From positions 1,612,001-1,676,000 of the forward strand of contig NZ_CP089932.1 of assembly GCF_021365465.1 (NCBI RefSeq): a stretch of DNA of 64,000 nt, read 5' to 3'. Positions 47,874 to 58,736 of the stretch are shown here, one piece after another (the first letter of the stretch is position 1; each line of letters starts with the position of its first letter). The position numbers were made by a program, and so were the translations under genes. The notes below the pieces were generated by a model. It was not told the DNA's origin. It ran no database searches and saw only the letters and a list, made by a program, of their open reading frames with translations. Source of the stretch: Erwinia tracheiphila. GTDB taxonomy: Bacteria; Pseudomonadota; Gammaproteobacteria; Enterobacterales; Enterobacteriaceae.

Positions 47874-49406
47874 TTATCGGCGTTGATACAGACGGCTGAA
47901 TATCGCCGTCACGCCACAAAGTATGGTGATTATCCACACCGGCCAGTTTCCGAAACGCGCATACGGAGTCATCCCCTTGGTGGGTATGACGTGTGCTGCC
48001 AGAACATCGGTTTTAAACTGTGGGATCATCTCTTTTGCATTGCCATCAGCATTCACCACCGCAGTCACGCCGTTATTGGTTCCGCGCAACAGCGGGCGTC
48101 CCAGTTCCAGTGCTCGCATGCGCGCCATCTGGAAATGTTGCCACGGTCCGATGGAATGACCAAACCAGGCATCGTTGGAGATAGTCAGCAAAAAGTCGGT
48201 ATCAGAACGAAAGTTATCCCGCACCTGCTGGCCCAGCACTATTTCATAACAGATTGCGGCGGTCAGGTTATAACCAGCGACCTTAAGCTGTGGCTGAATA
48301 TAAGCTCCCCTGCTGAAAGAGGACATTGGCAAATCAAAGAAAGGTGCCAACGGGCGTAACAAACTTTCCAGGGGTACAAATTCGCCAAAAGGCACCAGGT
48401 GGTTTTTCTGATAACGATTGTTGCTGTTGTGGTCGTAGGGTTCGTCACCCCCCAACACGATGATGGAGTTGTAATCGTGATAGCGATTATTTTCCAGCCT
48501 CGAATCAACGATACCGGTAACCAGTCCGGTCCCGCTGGCGCGTAAGGCTTCATCCAGTGACTTCAGGAAGGACTGCTGATTGGTTTCCAAATCTGATATA
48601 GCCGACTCAGGCCAGATAACCAGCTGTGCCTTTCCGGTGTAAGGGCGACTGAGGGCACTGTAAGTACGTAGCGTATTAAGCAACTGTTCAGGGTCCCACT
48701 TCATTGACTGCGGGATATTACCCTGAACCAGTGCGACCTTAACTTCGCGCTCTGGCTGCGGGTGATACCAACCGATCTGGCGAAGCGGCCATGGTAGTAG
48801 TAGCAATGCCAGGGCAGCAACGCCAGCAACCCAGTTTCGCCTGGCCGCTGCAAAAACAGCGAGGCCGCATACCATCACTAAAACATAGGTGATGCCTTCA
48901 ACACCGGTAATCGCCCCCAGTCCTTTTAGTGGGCCATCAATCTGGCTGTAGCCAAACTGTAGCCAGGGAAAACCGGTCAGAATCCATCCGCGTAAAAACT
49001 CAGTAAACTGCCACAGCGCCGGGGCCGCGACCACAAGACGTATCAGCGATGTTTGCGGAAATAAACGGTTAAGCAGCGCAGTAAACAGCATGGTAAATAG
49101 CGACAGGTAGGCTGCAAGCAGCATCACCAGAAATACATTTACCTCAGTAGGCATCCCGCCGAAGGTGGCAATACTGACGTAGACCCAGTTAACGCCAGTG
49201 CCAAACAGGCCAAAGCCCCAAACGAACCCGATAGCGGTTGCCTGGCGTGTGGAACGATTCAGGGGTAAAGCCAGCAGCCCAAAAAGCGAAATCAGCGCAG
49301 CCGGCCAGAAATCATAGGGTGAAAAAGCCAGGGTGCCAGCGGCACCCGTGAGTAGCGCTAATAGCAGGCGAACTCGCTGGCGCTGATACAGAGAGGCAAT
49401 GGCCAT
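47874..49406 (-). CDS. lnt: Apolipoprotein N-acyltransferase
   Basis: A 510-residue inner-membrane enzyme with six to eight helices and a periplasmic nitrilase-fold domain. Catalytic Glu in V-I-W-P-E-S-A-I-S, Lys in [11 protein letters not shown] and Cys in A-A-I-C-Y-E-I-V. It adds the third acyl chain to lipoproteins such as RlpA and LptE encoded nearby. Six bases separate it from ybeX. Confidence 0.96.
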   Translation of the reverse strand: MAIASLYQRQRVRLLLALLTGAAGTLAFSPYDFWPAALISLFGLLALPLNRSTRQATAIGFVWGFGLFGTGVNWVYVSIATFGGMPTEVNVFLVMLLAAYLSLFTMLFTALLNRLFPQTSLIRLVVAAPALWQFTEFLRGWILTGFPWLQFGYSQIDGPLKGLGAITGVEGITYVLVMVCGLAVFAAARRNWVAGVAALALLLLPWPLRQIGWYHPQPEREVKVALVQGNIPQSMKWDPEQLLNTLRTYSALSRPYTGKAQLVIWPESAISDLETNQQSFLKSLDEALRASGTGLVTGIVDSRLENNRYHDYNSIIVLGGDEPYDHNSNNRYQKNHLVPFGEFVPLESLLRPLAPFFDLPMSSFSRGAYIQPQLKVAGYNLTAAICYEIVLGQQVRDNFRSDTDFLLTISNDAWFGHSIGPWQHFQMARMRALELGRPLLRGTNNGVTAVVNADGNAKEMIPQFKTDVLAAHVIPTKGMTPYARFGNWPVWIITILCGVTAIFSRLYQRR

Positions 49407-49412
49407 CAGGGA

Positions 49413-50291
49413 TTATTCTTCCAAAATCGGTTGTGGCGAGTTTTCCGGTATTCTGACATGGACCTGTATAATACGTCGGCTGTCAGACATCGCGACTTTG
49501 AACTGATAGCCATCGATCCCGATACTTTCTCCTCTGGCGGGCAGGTGGCCAAATGCCTGCATAACCAGACCACCAATAGTATCGACTTCTTCGTCACTAA
49601 AGTGGGTACCGAACACGTCATTGAAGTCTTCGACTGGCGTCAGCGCACGGATGGTATAGGTGTGACGATTCAGCTGACGAATATCGCGATCTTCTTCATC
49701 ATCATATTCGTCCTCAATTTCGCCCACGATCAGCTCAAGAATATCTTCGATGGTCACAAGACCAGACACACCGCCAAACTCATCTATGACGATAGCCATA
49801 TGATACCGCTGAGAGCGAAACTCCTTCAGCATGCGGTCAACACGTTTACTTTCTGGTACCACCACCGCAGGGCGCAGCACTTTTTCAATACTAAAAGGCG
49901 CAGAGGTACTGCTCATAAAGGGCAGTAGATCCTTCGCCATCAAAATACCCTCAACGTGGTCTTTATCTTCGCTGATCACCGGAAAACGCGAATGGGCAGA
50001 CTCGATAATGGTATCCAGACAGGCTTCCAGCGTTTGGTTTCGCTTCAATGTGACCATTTGTGAACGGGGGATCATGATATCGCGCACCCGCTGTTCAGCA
50101 ATATCCATGACGCCTTCAAGCATGTCGCGAGTGTCCGGGTCAATCAGATCTTTTTGCTCTGAGTCGCGGATTAACTCCAGAAGATCGTCACGGTTCTTAG
50201 GCTCACCGTGAAAAAGCTGGTTGAGGATAAGGGTGAAAAATCCCTTTTTAGTACCGGGAGTATCGTTGTTCTGTGGATGGTCATCGCTCAT
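49413..50291 (-). CDS. corC: CNNM/CorC-family protein YbeX
   Basis: A 292-residue cytoplasmic protein with two CBS domains ([25 protein letters not shown]) and a C-terminal CorC_HlyC domain ([12 protein letters not shown]). It is linked to Mg/Co homeostasis and ribosome health. The start M-S-D-D-H-P at 50291 matches E. coli; a GTG at 50339 would add 16 residues. Confidence 0.93.
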   Translation of the reverse strand: MSDDHPQNNDTPGTKKGFFTLILNQLFHGEPKNRDDLLELIRDSEQKDLIDPDTRDMLEGVMDIAEQRVRDIMIPRSQMVTLKRNQTLEACLDTIIESAHSRFPVISEDKDHVEGILMAKDLLPFMSSTSAPFSIEKVLRPAVVVPESKRVDRMLKEFRSQRYHMAIVIDEFGGVSGLVTIEDILELIVGEIEDEYDDEEDRDIRQLNRHTYTIRALTPVEDFNDVFGTHFSDEEVDTIGGLVMQAFGHLPARGESIGIDGYQFKVAMSDSRRIIQVHVRIPENSPQPILEE

Positions 50292-50378
50292 GGCGTTATT
50301 ATTTAGTCGCTCATCGTCATAATTAAAATTCCTGTTCACCGTGAAGGCAGAACAGGGGGTAAAGAGCAGGTTCGCTGC

Positions 50379-50852
50379 TCAGGATAATGCTTTCTCCGAA
50401 ATGTACGGGTCGTCATAACCAAGAGCAAGCATTATCTCTGTCTCTATCGACTCCATCTCTTCTGCTTCATCGTCTTCGATATGGTCATATCCCAACAGAT
50501 GCAGGCTACCGTGAACAACCATATGTGCCCAGTGGGCCAGCAGTGGTTTCTCCTGTTCTCCTGCTTCCTGCTCGACAACCTGGCGGCAGATGACCAGATC
50601 ACCAAGCAGCGGTAACGCTATGCCTGGAGGGGCTTCAAAGGGAAAAGAGAGCACGTTGGTAGGTTTATCTTTACCGCGGTAGGTGTGATTTAACTGCTGG
50701 CTTTCAGTCTCGTCCACTATCCTGATCGTCACTTCGCTCTCCTCTTGGAACTGAGGTAGCACGGCTTCCAGCCAGTGGTGAAATTCAGATTCAGTGGGCA
50801 GGCCCTCCAGTGGTTCACAGGCCAGCTGGAGATCCAGGATTACATTACTCAT
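50379..50852 (-). CDS. ybeY: Endoribonuclease YbeY
   Basis: A 157-residue metal-dependent RNase for 16S rRNA 3' maturation and ribosome quality control. The zinc motif [11 protein letters not shown] is complete, and V-L-S-F-P-F-E is conserved. It overlaps ybeZ by four bases. Confidence 0.96.
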   Translation of the reverse strand: MSNVILDLQLACEPLEGLPTESEFHHWLEAVLPQFQEESEVTIRIVDETESQQLNHTYRGKDKPTNVLSFPFEAPPGIALPLLGDLVICRQVVEQEAGEQEKPLLAHWAHMVVHGSLHLLGYDHIEDDEAEEMESIETEIMLALGYDDPYISEKALS

Positions 50853-51913
50853 TCGGACTCCTTCGGCATAGCAGACTGTATTGCCAGTGTTTCATGTTTA
50901 CGTTGTTCAGCTGCAGCCGCCCGGCGTTTCTTGTCAGCGGCTTCCCAGATTTCATAGGCGATAACCACGCGCGCAACCACAGGGTGGCGCACGACGTCTT
51001 CACTATGGAAGAAATTAAAGCTTAATTCTTCTACTTCAGAAAGCACTTCGATAGCGTGGCGCAGGCCTGATTTAAGATTGCGCGGCAAGTCTGTTTGCGT
51101 GACGTCACCGGTAATAACCGCCTTTGAGTTAAAACCGATACGCGTCAGAAACATCTTCATTTGTTCAATGGTGGTGTTCTGACTTTCATCAAGGATGATG
51201 AACGCATCGTTGAGCGTACGGCCGCGCATATAGGCCAGCGGGGCGACCTCAATGACGTTGCGTTCAATCAGTTTCTCCACGCGTTCAAAACCAAGCATTT
51301 CAAACAGGGCGTCATACAGTGGGCGCAGGTAGGGATCGACTTTTTGGCTGAGATCGCCGGGTAAAAAACCCAGCTTTTCGCCGGCTTCAACTGCCGGGCG
51401 AGTCAACAGGATGCGGCGCACTTCCTGGCGTTCCAGCGCATCTATCGCAGCGGCGACGGCAAGATAGGTTTTTCCCGTGCCAGCGGGTCCGATACCAAAG
51501 GTGATGTCATGATCGAGAATATGAGCAACATACTGTGCCTGATTCGGCGTACGCGGTTTAATCATGCCACGTTTGGTTTTAATATTTACGGTTTTGCCAT
51601 ATTCAGGAACGCTGTCCGCGGTTTGCTCCAGAACTCGACTCTCTTTGATTGCAAGGTGGATCTGCTCGGGATCGATATCTGAAATAGTTCCCCGCACCGG
51701 CGCGGTTTCGACATACAGATTGCGAAGGATGTGGGCGACGGAATCAATAATCAGCGTTTTGCCCACCAGCTTAAAAGCATTATCACGGCGGTTGATTTCG
51801 ATCCCCAGGCGGCGCTCAAGTTGCCTGATATTATCGTCGAACGGGCCGCAGAGGCTTAACAGGCGTTGATTGTCAGCGGGCTCTAAGGTGATTTCGCGTG
51901 TATCAATATTCAA
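50849..51913 (-). CDS. ybeZ: PhoH-like ATPase YbeZ
   Basis: A 354-residue protein with N-terminal KH-like region and PhoH ATPase domain: Walker [10 protein letters not shown] and Walker [11 protein letters not shown]. It works with YbeY. ATG at 51913; frame intact. First gene of ybeZ-ybeY-ybeX-lnt; miaB lies 211 bases upstream on the same strand. Confidence 0.95.
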   Translation of the reverse strand: MNIDTREITLEPADNQRLLSLCGPFDDNIRQLERRLGIEINRRDNAFKLVGKTLIIDSVAHILRNLYVETAPVRGTISDIDPEQIHLAIKESRVLEQTADSVPEYGKTVNIKTKRGMIKPRTPNQAQYVAHILDHDITFGIGPAGTGKTYLAVAAAIDALERQEVRRILLTRPAVEAGEKLGFLPGDLSQKVDPYLRPLYDALFEMLGFERVEKLIERNVIEVAPLAYMRGRTLNDAFIILDESQNTTIEQMKMFLTRIGFNSKAVITGDVTQTDLPRNLKSGLRHAIEVLSEVEELSFNFFHSEDVVRHPVVARVVIAYEIWEAADKKRRAAAAEQRKHETLAIQSAMPKESE

Positions 51914-52124
51914 ACTAATCCTTTGGGTCGCACAGGGCCAGGTTGAGAATGTTTTTCATGGACTTACCGTTGTGGCCATGAGACCGGTGCCACAAGGAAA
52001 TTATTTATGGCGGTGCGTCAATCCGCAAGCGTAGAGAATGATATTTGGGTGAGGACGTGATAAAACAAGGGTAACTTGCCGTTTTGCAGCGGCGAACCTG
52101 CGAGGCCCGCCGCACATTGTTGTC

Positions 52125-53549
52125 TCAAGGCTGGAAGGTGCCGACGCCCAGTTCATTTTCCTTGCGCGTACGCGCAATCACTGAAGCAGGCGTTTGCATG
52201 ACGCGCAGGTCCATTTGATCTTCAGTACGAATCACTTTGCCACGCAGTGAGTTCGTATAGACATCGACGATCTCCACATCCACAAACTTGCCGATCATTT
52301 CCGGTGTGCCTTCGAAATTCACGACGCGGTTGTTTTCGGTTCGACCAGACAGTTCCATCACATTTTTACGCGATGTACCTTCAACCAGAATGCGCTGAAC
52401 CGTACCCAGCATGCGGCGGCTCCACGCCATGGCCTGCTGAGTGATGCGATCCTGCAGGATCCACAAACGTTGCTTTTTCTCTTCTTCTGAAACATCATCC
52501 GGCAGATCGGCTGCTGGCGTGCCTGGCCGCGCTGAATAGATAAAGCTATAGCTGGTGTCGAAATTGATGTCACCCACCAGTTTCATGGTCTGCTCGAAAT
52601 CCTGCTGCGTTTCACCCGGAAAGCCAATAATAAAGTCTGAACTGATTTGAATATTGGGACGTGCGGCAATTACTTTACGAATAATGGCTTTATATTCCAG
52701 CGCGGTGTGCGCACGTTTCATCAGTGTCAGGATGCGGTCTGCACCACTTTGCACCGGAAGATGCAGGAAGCTGACCAGTTCAGGTGTATCGCGATAGACA
52801 GCAATAATGTCATCGGTGAATTCAATCGGATGGCTGGTGGTGAAACGAATACGGTCAATGCCGTCAATGGCTGCCACGAGGCGCAGCAAATCGGCAAATG
52901 AACATATTTCACCGTTATAATCTGCGCCGCGATACGCATTGACATTCTGACCCAGCAGATTCACTTCACGCACGCCCTGTTCCGCGAGCTGCGCGATTTC
53001 GAACAGGATATCGTCACAGGGGCGGCTGACTTCTTCGCCGCGGGTGTAGGGCACTACGCAGAACGTACAGTATTTATTGCAGCCTTCCATTATTGAGACG
53101 AAAGCGCTCGGCCCATCCGCCCGTGGTTCCGGCAGCCGGTCAAATTTTTCAATTTCCGGGAAGCTGATATCCACAACCGGACTTTTTGAACCGCGGACGG
53201 TATTGATCATTTCTGGCAGTCGGTGCAGCGTCTGTGGGCCAAATACGATATCAACAAAATTTGCACGCTGGCAGATGTGATCGCCTTCCTGGGAGGCCAC
53301 GCAGCCGCCTACACCAATAATCACATCGGGATTGGTCTGCTTGAGCGTTTTCCAGCGGCCTAACTGGTGGAACACTTTTTCCTGCGCCTTTTCACGGATG
53401 GAACAGGTATTCAGCAGCAGAACGTCGGCTTCTTCTGCTACATCGGTCAGAGTAAAGCCGTGGGTGCTGTTTAACAGGTCAGCCATCTTGGATGAATCGT
53501 ACTCATTCATCTGACAGCCCCAGGTTTTGATATGCAATTTTTTGGTCAT
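52125..53549 (-). CDS. miaB: tRNA-2-methylthio-N6-dimethylallyladenosine synthase
   Basis: A 474-residue radical SAM methylthiotransferase. N-terminal cluster cysteines in T-W-G-C-Q-M-N, N-T-C-S-I-R-E and V-G-G-C-V-A-S; radical SAM motif C-N-K-Y-C-T-F-C; C-terminal TRAM domain. Start at M-T-K-K-L-H-I-K (53549) as in E. coli. It modifies A37 of tRNAs reading UNN codons. Confidence 0.97.
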   Translation of the reverse strand: MTKKLHIKTWGCQMNEYDSSKMADLLNSTHGFTLTDVAEEADVLLLNTCSIREKAQEKVFHQLGRWKTLKQTNPDVIIGVGGCVASQEGDHICQRANFVDIVFGPQTLHRLPEMINTVRGSKSPVVDISFPEIEKFDRLPEPRADGPSAFVSIMEGCNKYCTFCVVPYTRGEEVSRPCDDILFEIAQLAEQGVREVNLLGQNVNAYRGADYNGEICSFADLLRLVAAIDGIDRIRFTTSHPIEFTDDIIAVYRDTPELVSFLHLPVQSGADRILTLMKRAHTALEYKAIIRKVIAARPNIQISSDFIIGFPGETQQDFEQTMKLVGDINFDTSYSFIYSARPGTPAADLPDDVSEEEKKQRLWILQDRITQQAMAWSRRMLGTVQRILVEGTSRKNVMELSGRTENNRVVNFEGTPEMIGKFVDVEIVDVYTNSLRGKVIRTEDQMDLRVMQTPASVIARTRKENELGVGTFQP

Positions 53550-53733
53550 CTGGTTGCCATTAATCATGCAGAAGTGAGTGCAGGGCGCGTATTGTAATGC
53601 TTTGCTGCGGTTGTGACCAGTGTATGAGGCTTTTGAAACTGTTCCGCGAAATTCCGGTACACTAGGGGTAACAGAATAAACCTTCTCAGATGCAGGGACA
53701 CGACGATCCGCATGTTCGCAGGACGGAAAAATT

Positions 53734-54924
53734 ATGATTGAAACAACACATCGTTGGGACGTTGCCGTGGTAGGCGGTGGGATGGTTGGCGCAGCGTTGG
53801 CCAGCGGGCTTTCCGCTCAGGGTTTCAGGGTTGTGGTGCTTGAGCAGACCCGCCCGACTGGTTTTGACAGGGAAAGGGAGCCAGACGTCAGAATTTCCGC
53901 TATTGGCGCAGCATCGGTGGGTTTACTAAAGCGTTTGCAAGTCTGGCCAATGCTGGAGGCGATGCGTTGTAAACCCTACAGCAAACTGGAAACCTGGGAG
54001 TGGCAGAGTGCGAAGGTTGGTTTTGATGCTCAGTCGCTGGGTTTACCTGAACTGGGATACATGGTTGAAAACAGCGTGCTGAAACTGGCTTTGTGGCAGC
54101 GTCTTGAGCAGCAGGGCGTAACATTGATTTCACCCACTACGCTGAAAGGCTTGCAATCAGTAAACGGTGGCTGGCAGCTAACGCTGGAGAATGAGGAAAT
54201 CCTTCACGCACGCCTTGTTGTCGGTGCTGACGGGGCGAATTCTCAGGTTCGTCAACTTGCGGGGATTGGTATCAGGGGCTGGCAATATGCACAGTCATGT
54301 ATGCTGATCAGCGTGCGTGGAGAGCAAGATGCAGGTGATTGCACCTGGCAGCAATTTACCCCCCAGGGACCACGCGCATTTTTACCGCTGTTTGATCGCT
54401 GGGCATCGCTGGTGTGGTATGACAGCCCGGCAAGAATCCGCCAGTTACAGGCAATGACTATGGCTCAGTTGCAGCAGGAGATTGCAACGCATTTTCCTCA
54501 TCGTGTCGGAAAGGTCACACCGGTGGCAGCAGGTTCTTTTCCTCTGACGCGGCGTCACGCCAGCCGCTATGTGTTACCGGGGCTGGCTCTGGTTGGCGAT
54601 GCTGCGCATACTATTAATCCGCTGGCCGGGCAGGGGGTTAATTTAGGTTACCGCGATGTGGATGCGCTTATTACAACTCTTGTGGCTGCACGGGAGCAGG
54701 CTGAAGACTGGTCGTCAGAGAGAATCCTGTTACGTTACAAGCGCCAACGGCGGAAAGATAACCTGTTAATGCAAAGCGGGATGGATCTGTTTTATTTCGC
54801 TTTCAGCTCATCCGTTGTACCTATTCGTATCGTGCGTAATTTAGGTTTAATGGTTGCTGAACGCGCTGGTGCTCTGAAACGTCAGGCTTTGCGTTATGCA
54901 TTAGGTCTGACAAAAATGGAATGA
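53734..54924 (+). CDS. ubiF: Ubiquinone biosynthesis flavin monooxygenase UbiF
   Basis: A 396-residue FAD hydroxylase. Dinucleotide motif [12 protein letters not shown], second FAD motif [14 protein letters not shown]. It hydroxylates the demethoxyubiquinol ring at C6. Divergent from miaB with 184 bases between. A hairpin follows at 54993. Confidence 0.94.
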   Translation: MIETTHRWDVAVVGGGMVGAALASGLSAQGFRVVVLEQTRPTGFDREREPDVRISAIGAASVGLLKRLQVWPMLEAMRCKPYSKLETWEWQSAKVGFDAQSLGLPELGYMVENSVLKLALWQRLEQQGVTLISPTTLKGLQSVNGGWQLTLENEEILHARLVVGADGANSQVRQLAGIGIRGWQYAQSCMLISVRGEQDAGDCTWQQFTPQGPRAFLPLFDRWASLVWYDSPARIRQLQAMTMAQLQQEIATHFPHRVGKVTPVAAGSFPLTRRHASRYVLPGLALVGDAAHTINPLAGQGVNLGYRDVDALITTLVAAREQAEDWSSERILLRYKRQRRKDNLLMQSGMDLFYFAFSSSVVPIRIVRNLGLMVAERAGALKRQALRYALGLTKME

Positions 54925-54992
54925 TGAGTGGCTGATGCAGGACAGGCGACATAATACTTTGGTTATGACGCTTTCGGCTTTATATGAGGCAT

Positions 54993-55019
54993 AAAAAAAC
55001 CACTTATGAGCGGTTTTTT
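54993..55019. terminator. Bidirectional terminator between ubiF and the tRNA operon
   Basis: An A-rich left arm, ACCAC, a short loop and a complementary GCGGT with T-rich right arm form a hairpin with A and T tails, usable by both convergent transcripts. Confidence 0.7.
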
Positions 55020-55025
55020 ACTTTT

Positions 55026-55100
55026 TGGCTGGGGTGCAGGGATTCGAACCCCGGAATGCTGGTATCAGAAACCAGAGCCTTACCGCTTGGCGACACCCCA
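55026..55100 (-). tRNA. glnX: tRNA-Gln (anticodon CTG)
   Basis: 75 nt including CCA. The acceptor TGGGGTG pairs with CACCCCA; the anticodon loop reads TTTCTGATA, and the T loop has GTTCGAATC. Last gene of the six-gene operon. Confidence 0.97.
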
Positions 55101-55138
55101 GTAATACTGTTGCAGTTTATGAAAACCGACTTTATATC

Positions 55139-55213
55139 TGGCTGGGGTACGAGGATTCGAACCTCGGAATGCCGGAATCAGAATCCGGTGCCTTACCGCT
55201 TGGCGATACCCCA
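55139..55213 (-). tRNA. glnV: tRNA-Gln (anticodon CTG)
   Basis: 75 nt with encoded CCA; acceptor TGGGGTA, anticodon loop ATTCTGATT. A second CTG isoacceptor that differs from its neighbour in the acceptor, anticodon and T stems. Confidence 0.97.
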
Positions 55214-55220
55214 AGAAAAT

Positions 55221-55297
55221 TGGTGGCTACTACGGGAATCGAACCTGTGACCCCAGCATTATGAGTGCTGTGCTCTAACCAGCTGAACTAAGTAGCC
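55221..55297 (-). tRNA. metU: tRNA-Met (elongator, CAT)
   Basis: 77 nt with CCA. The acceptor GGCTACT, anticodon loop CTCATAA and T arm CAGGTTCGAATCCCG identify elongator methionine tRNA. Confidence 0.96.
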
Positions 55298-55340
55298 AGA
55301 ATTTCTGGTACAAGACGTAATGCTTTTTACTAAGAAAAAA

Positions 55341-55415
55341 TGGCTGGGGTACCTGGATTCGAACCAGGGAATGCCGGTATCAAAAACCGGTGCCTTACCG
55401 CTTGGCGATACCCCA
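55341..55415 (-). tRNA. glnU: tRNA-Gln (anticodon TTG)
   Basis: 75 nt with CCA; the anticodon loop TTTTTGATA reads CAA codons (and CAG by wobble). E. coli has two TTG genes at this place; only one is present here. Confidence 0.97.
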
Positions 55416-55438
55416 TCCGTGCAAATCATTTATGGAAA

Positions 55439-55523
55439 TGGTGCGGGAGGCGAGACTTGAACTCGCACACCTTGCGGCGCCAGAACCTAAATCTGGTGCG
55501 TCTACCAATTTCGCCACTCCCGC
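55439..55523 (-). tRNA. leuW: tRNA-Leu (anticodon TAG)
   Basis: 85 nt with CCA and a long variable arm; acceptor GCGGGAG, anticodon loop ATTTAGGTT. Confidence 0.97.
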
Positions 55524-55530
55524 AAAAATA

Positions 55531-55607
55531 TGGTGGCTACGACGGGAATCGAACCTGTGACCCCAGCATTATGAGTGCTGTGCTCTAACCAGCTGAGCTA
55601 CGTAGCC
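55531..55607 (-). tRNA. metT: tRNA-Met (elongator, CAT)
   Basis: 77 nt with CCA; acceptor GGCTACG, anticodon loop CTCATAA. First gene of the operon after the promoter at 55647-55675. Confidence 0.97.
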
Positions 55608-55646
55608 ATTTTTTTTCGCGTTACCTTCAACGGCGTTGCGGGGCGC

Positions 55647-55675
55647 ATTATGCGGAGTTGACCTGGAAGCGTCAA
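55647..55675 (-). promoter_or_regulatory. Promoter of the tRNA operon
   Basis: On the minus strand TTGACG (55675-55670), a 17-base spacer and CATAAT (55652-55647) are followed by a G/C-rich discriminator (GCGCCCC), typical of stringently controlled stable-RNA promoters. Confidence 0.75.
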
Positions 55676-55968
55676 CAAATTTTTTCCTGTTTTTGTCCCA
55701 AACCGATTCGTTTGTCTGGCTTATAACCACCCTGGCGATTAAACCAGCAATTAAAGACGGTTTCGCACCATTTCTAAGCACCTGACCAAAGGTAAAAGAC
55801 ATGCACAAACTCTTTAATTGTTTGATAGCTCGACCTTAATGACCGCTACTTTTTATGGTAGTCAGGTGCTTGTGAGAGTGCTGCAACGATTAATATAACA
55901 GTGATGAAGCACAATAGATGCGCGGTGATAAACGGCGACTTGTTTTATTGGCGAAGGACGATAACCGA
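55676..55968. other. Gap between tRNA operon and asnB
   Basis: No gene recognised; contains upstream DNA of the tRNA promoter and trailing sequence of asnB. Confidence 0.35.
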
Positions 55969-56000
55969 CAGGGTTATCTCATCGAAGTAAGATAACCCTG
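55969..56000 (-). terminator. Hairpin after asnB
   Basis: CAGGGTTATCT (55969-55979) and AGATAACCCTG (55990-56000) make an 11-bp perfect stem six bases after the asnB stop. The T-run is weak. Confidence 0.6.
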
Positions 56001-56006
56001 CCGTAA

Positions 56007-57680
56007 CTATTTCACTGCATAGGCTGACTGGTGCACACCAACAGCGCGGCCTGATGGATCGTCCATCGTTTTAAAAGCTTCGTCCCATTCAATGGCCTTG
56101 GCCGATGAGCAGGCGACAGAAGGGCCACCCGGTACACACTCTGCTGCGCTGGCAAGAGGGAACAGCTGCTCAAACATTTCACGATACAGATAGCCTTCTT
56201 TAGATGTCGGCGTATTATACGGAAAACGAAAATGGGCTGTCTGAAGCTGTTGATCGCTTACCTGTTGCGCGGCAACTTCTTTTAAGGTGTCGATCCAACT
56301 GTAGCCCACGCCGTCGGAGAACTGTTCTTTCTGACGCCAGACCACGCTTTCTGGCAGGTAGGAGGAAAAGCACTCGCGCAAAATGTGCTTTTCCATTTTA
56401 CCGTTTGCACCACACATCTTGTCTGCTGGATTGATACGCATTGCCACATCCAGGAACTTTTTATCCAGGAACGGCACCCTGGCTTCGACTCCCCAGGCAG
56501 ACATCGCTTTGTTGGCTCTTGCACAGTCAAACATATGTAATGCCAGCAATTTACGGACGTTTTCTTCGTGAAATTCTTTGGCGTTTGGCGCTTTATGAAA
56601 GTACAGATAGCCGCCAAATACTTCATCTGCACCTTCACCAGACAGGACCATTTTAATGCCCATCGCTTTGATCTTACGGGACATCAGATACATTGGTGTG
56701 GAAGCTCGTATCGTGGTGACATCGTAGGTTTCAATGTGATAGATAACATCGCGAATAGCATCGAGGCCTTCCTGTACCGTAAAGTGGATCTCGTGATGAA
56801 CGGTTCCCAAATGGTCGGCAACGGATTTTGCGGCTTTCAGATCGGGAGAACCTTCCAGACCCACTGCAAATGAGTGAAGCTGTGGCCACCAGGCTTCGCT
56901 CTTATCCTGATCTTCAATGCGCATGGCGGCAAATTTTTTCGTGATTGCCGAAATAATGGAAGAATCCAGCCCACCAGAGAGTAAAACACCATAAGGAACG
57001 TCCGACATCAGATGGCTTTTAACAGAATCTTCGAGCGCGTCCTTCAGAGCAACGGCATCGGTAACATTGTGCTCAACGGCTTCATAGCTGAACCAGTCTC
57101 TCTGCCAGTAACGGTGTATTTCACCATCGGTGCTGGACATATAGCTGCCCGGAGGAAATTCTTTCAGCGTTTTGCAGGCCGGAACCAGCGCTTTCATTTC
57201 AGAAGCCACGAACAGGTTGCCGTGTTCATCATTGCCCATATAAAGCGGGATGATGCCGATATGGTCACGACCGATTAGCCAGGTTTTCTTAATGGTGTCG
57301 TAAAGAATAAAGGCAAACATACCCTGTAATTCATCAAGGAAATCGACGCCTTTTTCCTGGTATAAGGCCAGAATTACCTCGCAATCGGATTCTGTCTGGA
57401 ATTCATAGCGGTCACTGAGACGGGCACGCAATGCCTGGTGGTTGTAGATTTCACCATTCACTGCCAGAACATGAGTGCGGTCGGCGTTATAGAGGGGTTG
57501 TGCGCCATTGTTGACGTCAACAATAGACAGGCGTTCATGAGCCAGAATTGCATGGTCGTCAGCATAAATACCTGACCAGTCAGGGCCACGGTGGCGCATC
57601 AAACGCGAAAGCTCCAGGGCTTTTTTGCGCAGCTCAACTGAATCGCTTTTAAGATCCAATACTCCAAATATAGAACACAT
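56007..57680 (-). CDS. asnB: Asparagine synthetase B (glutamine-hydrolysing)
   Basis: A 557-residue enzyme. After Met removal, Cys of M-C-S-I-F-G-V is the glutaminase nucleophile; the synthetase domain has the PP-loop L-S-G-G-L-D-S-S. It makes asparagine from aspartate, ATP and glutamine. Monocistronic; followed by the nag genes as in E. coli. Confidence 0.97.
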   Translation of the reverse strand: MCSIFGVLDLKSDSVELRKKALELSRLMRHRGPDWSGIYADDHAILAHERLSIVDVNNGAQPLYNADRTHVLAVNGEIYNHQALRARLSDRYEFQTESDCEVILALYQEKGVDFLDELQGMFAFILYDTIKKTWLIGRDHIGIIPLYMGNDEHGNLFVASEMKALVPACKTLKEFPPGSYMSSTDGEIHRYWQRDWFSYEAVEHNVTDAVALKDALEDSVKSHLMSDVPYGVLLSGGLDSSIISAITKKFAAMRIEDQDKSEAWWPQLHSFAVGLEGSPDLKAAKSVADHLGTVHHEIHFTVQEGLDAIRDVIYHIETYDVTTIRASTPMYLMSRKIKAMGIKMVLSGEGADEVFGGYLYFHKAPNAKEFHEENVRKLLALHMFDCARANKAMSAWGVEARVPFLDKKFLDVAMRINPADKMCGANGKMEKHILRECFSSYLPESVVWRQKEQFSDGVGYSWIDTLKEVAAQQVSDQQLQTAHFRFPYNTPTSKEGYLYREMFEQLFPLASAAECVPGGPSVACSSAKAIEWDEAFKTMDDPSGRAVGVHQSAYAVK

Positions 57681-57952
57681 ACTTAACTCCTGACGACATC
57701 CCTGAACGGTGATGATAATAAGGTGAATATGACTGACGAAGCGTTCGTCCGGTGCCTAAGAACATGCGCTATCTTGCTATGTTGATGCAAGCAATTTAGT
57801 TTTTTTATGAGAAATAGTCTGTTCAGATGTTCACTGAATTAACGTTTATTCAATAAATGGCGGCATAAATTGAATAAACGATATTTATGGGGCGGTAAGA
57901 GTCGGAAAGTGTGCGGCAAAAGCGGTTAACCCGGCTCAATGCCGGGCGCTGT

Positions 57953-58705
57953 TCAGAGGATATCGATATCCGCAACGGAGGGGAAAATCCAGCTTGGCCT
58001 GAAAGGCATTGCATCGACATCACTTAACGTAGACACGCCAGACAGCACCAGAATCGTTTCCAGGCCAGCCTGAAAACCCGCCAGAATATCGGTACGCAAG
58101 TTATCACCGACAATCACTGTGTCTTCTGAATGAGCCTGCATTTTGTTTAACGCCGCCCGAATTATCCACGGGCTGGGCTTGCCAACGTAAAAAGGTTTAC
58201 GGCCTGAAATAGTCTCAATACCGGCACAAAGCGCACCGCAGGCAGGTACGAAACCGCGTACGTGAGTATCAGGGTTGGTGGCAATGAAGCGTGCGCCATT
58301 GGCGACAAAAAAAGCGGCTTTATGCATCATTTCCCAATTATAGGAGCGCGTTTCGCCGACAATCACAAAATCGGGATTAATGTCGGTGATGGTAAAACCT
58401 GCTTTATACATTTCATGAATCAACGCGCCTTCTCCCACGACATAGGCTTTTTTACCTTCCTGACGTCGAAGAAAATCAGCCGTGGCCATTGCTGAGGTGT
58501 AAAAGACGGTTTCAGGCAAGTCTATTCCGGCAGAGGCAAAACGATTGGCAAGATCGGGGGGGGTTTGCGAAGGATAGTTGGTCAGAACAACCAGCGGCAT
58601 TTCCTTTGCCATAATACCTTGCAGAAATTCTTTTGCTCCCGGCACTGGAGTGTTGTCGTGCATCAGCACTCCATCGATATCACAAATCACATTTTTGATA
58701 GTCAT
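57953..58705 (-). CDS. nagD: Ribonucleotide monophosphatase NagD
   Basis: A 250-residue HAD-superfamily phosphatase: motif I I-C-D-I-D-G-V-L, motif II T-N-Y-P-S-Q-T and motif IV V-G-D-N-L-R-T-D-I. It hydrolyses UMP/GMP and sugar phosphates. Start M-T-I-K-N at 58705; the upstream part of the frame overlaps nagC and is not used. Last gene of nagBACD. Confidence 0.95.
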   Translation of the reverse strand: MTIKNVICDIDGVLMHDNTPVPGAKEFLQGIMAKEMPLVVLTNYPSQTPPDLANRFASAGIDLPETVFYTSAMATADFLRRQEGKKAYVVGEGALIHEMYKAGFTITDINPDFVIVGETRSYNWEMMHKAAFFVANGARFIATNPDTHVRGFVPACGALCAGIETISGRKPFYVGKPSPWIIRAALNKMQAHSEDTVIVGDNLRTDILAGFQAGLETILVLSGVSTLSDVDAMPFRPSWIFPSVADIDIL

Positions 58706-58736
58706 TATTTGCTGTCCATACTGGCTAACACATCTG

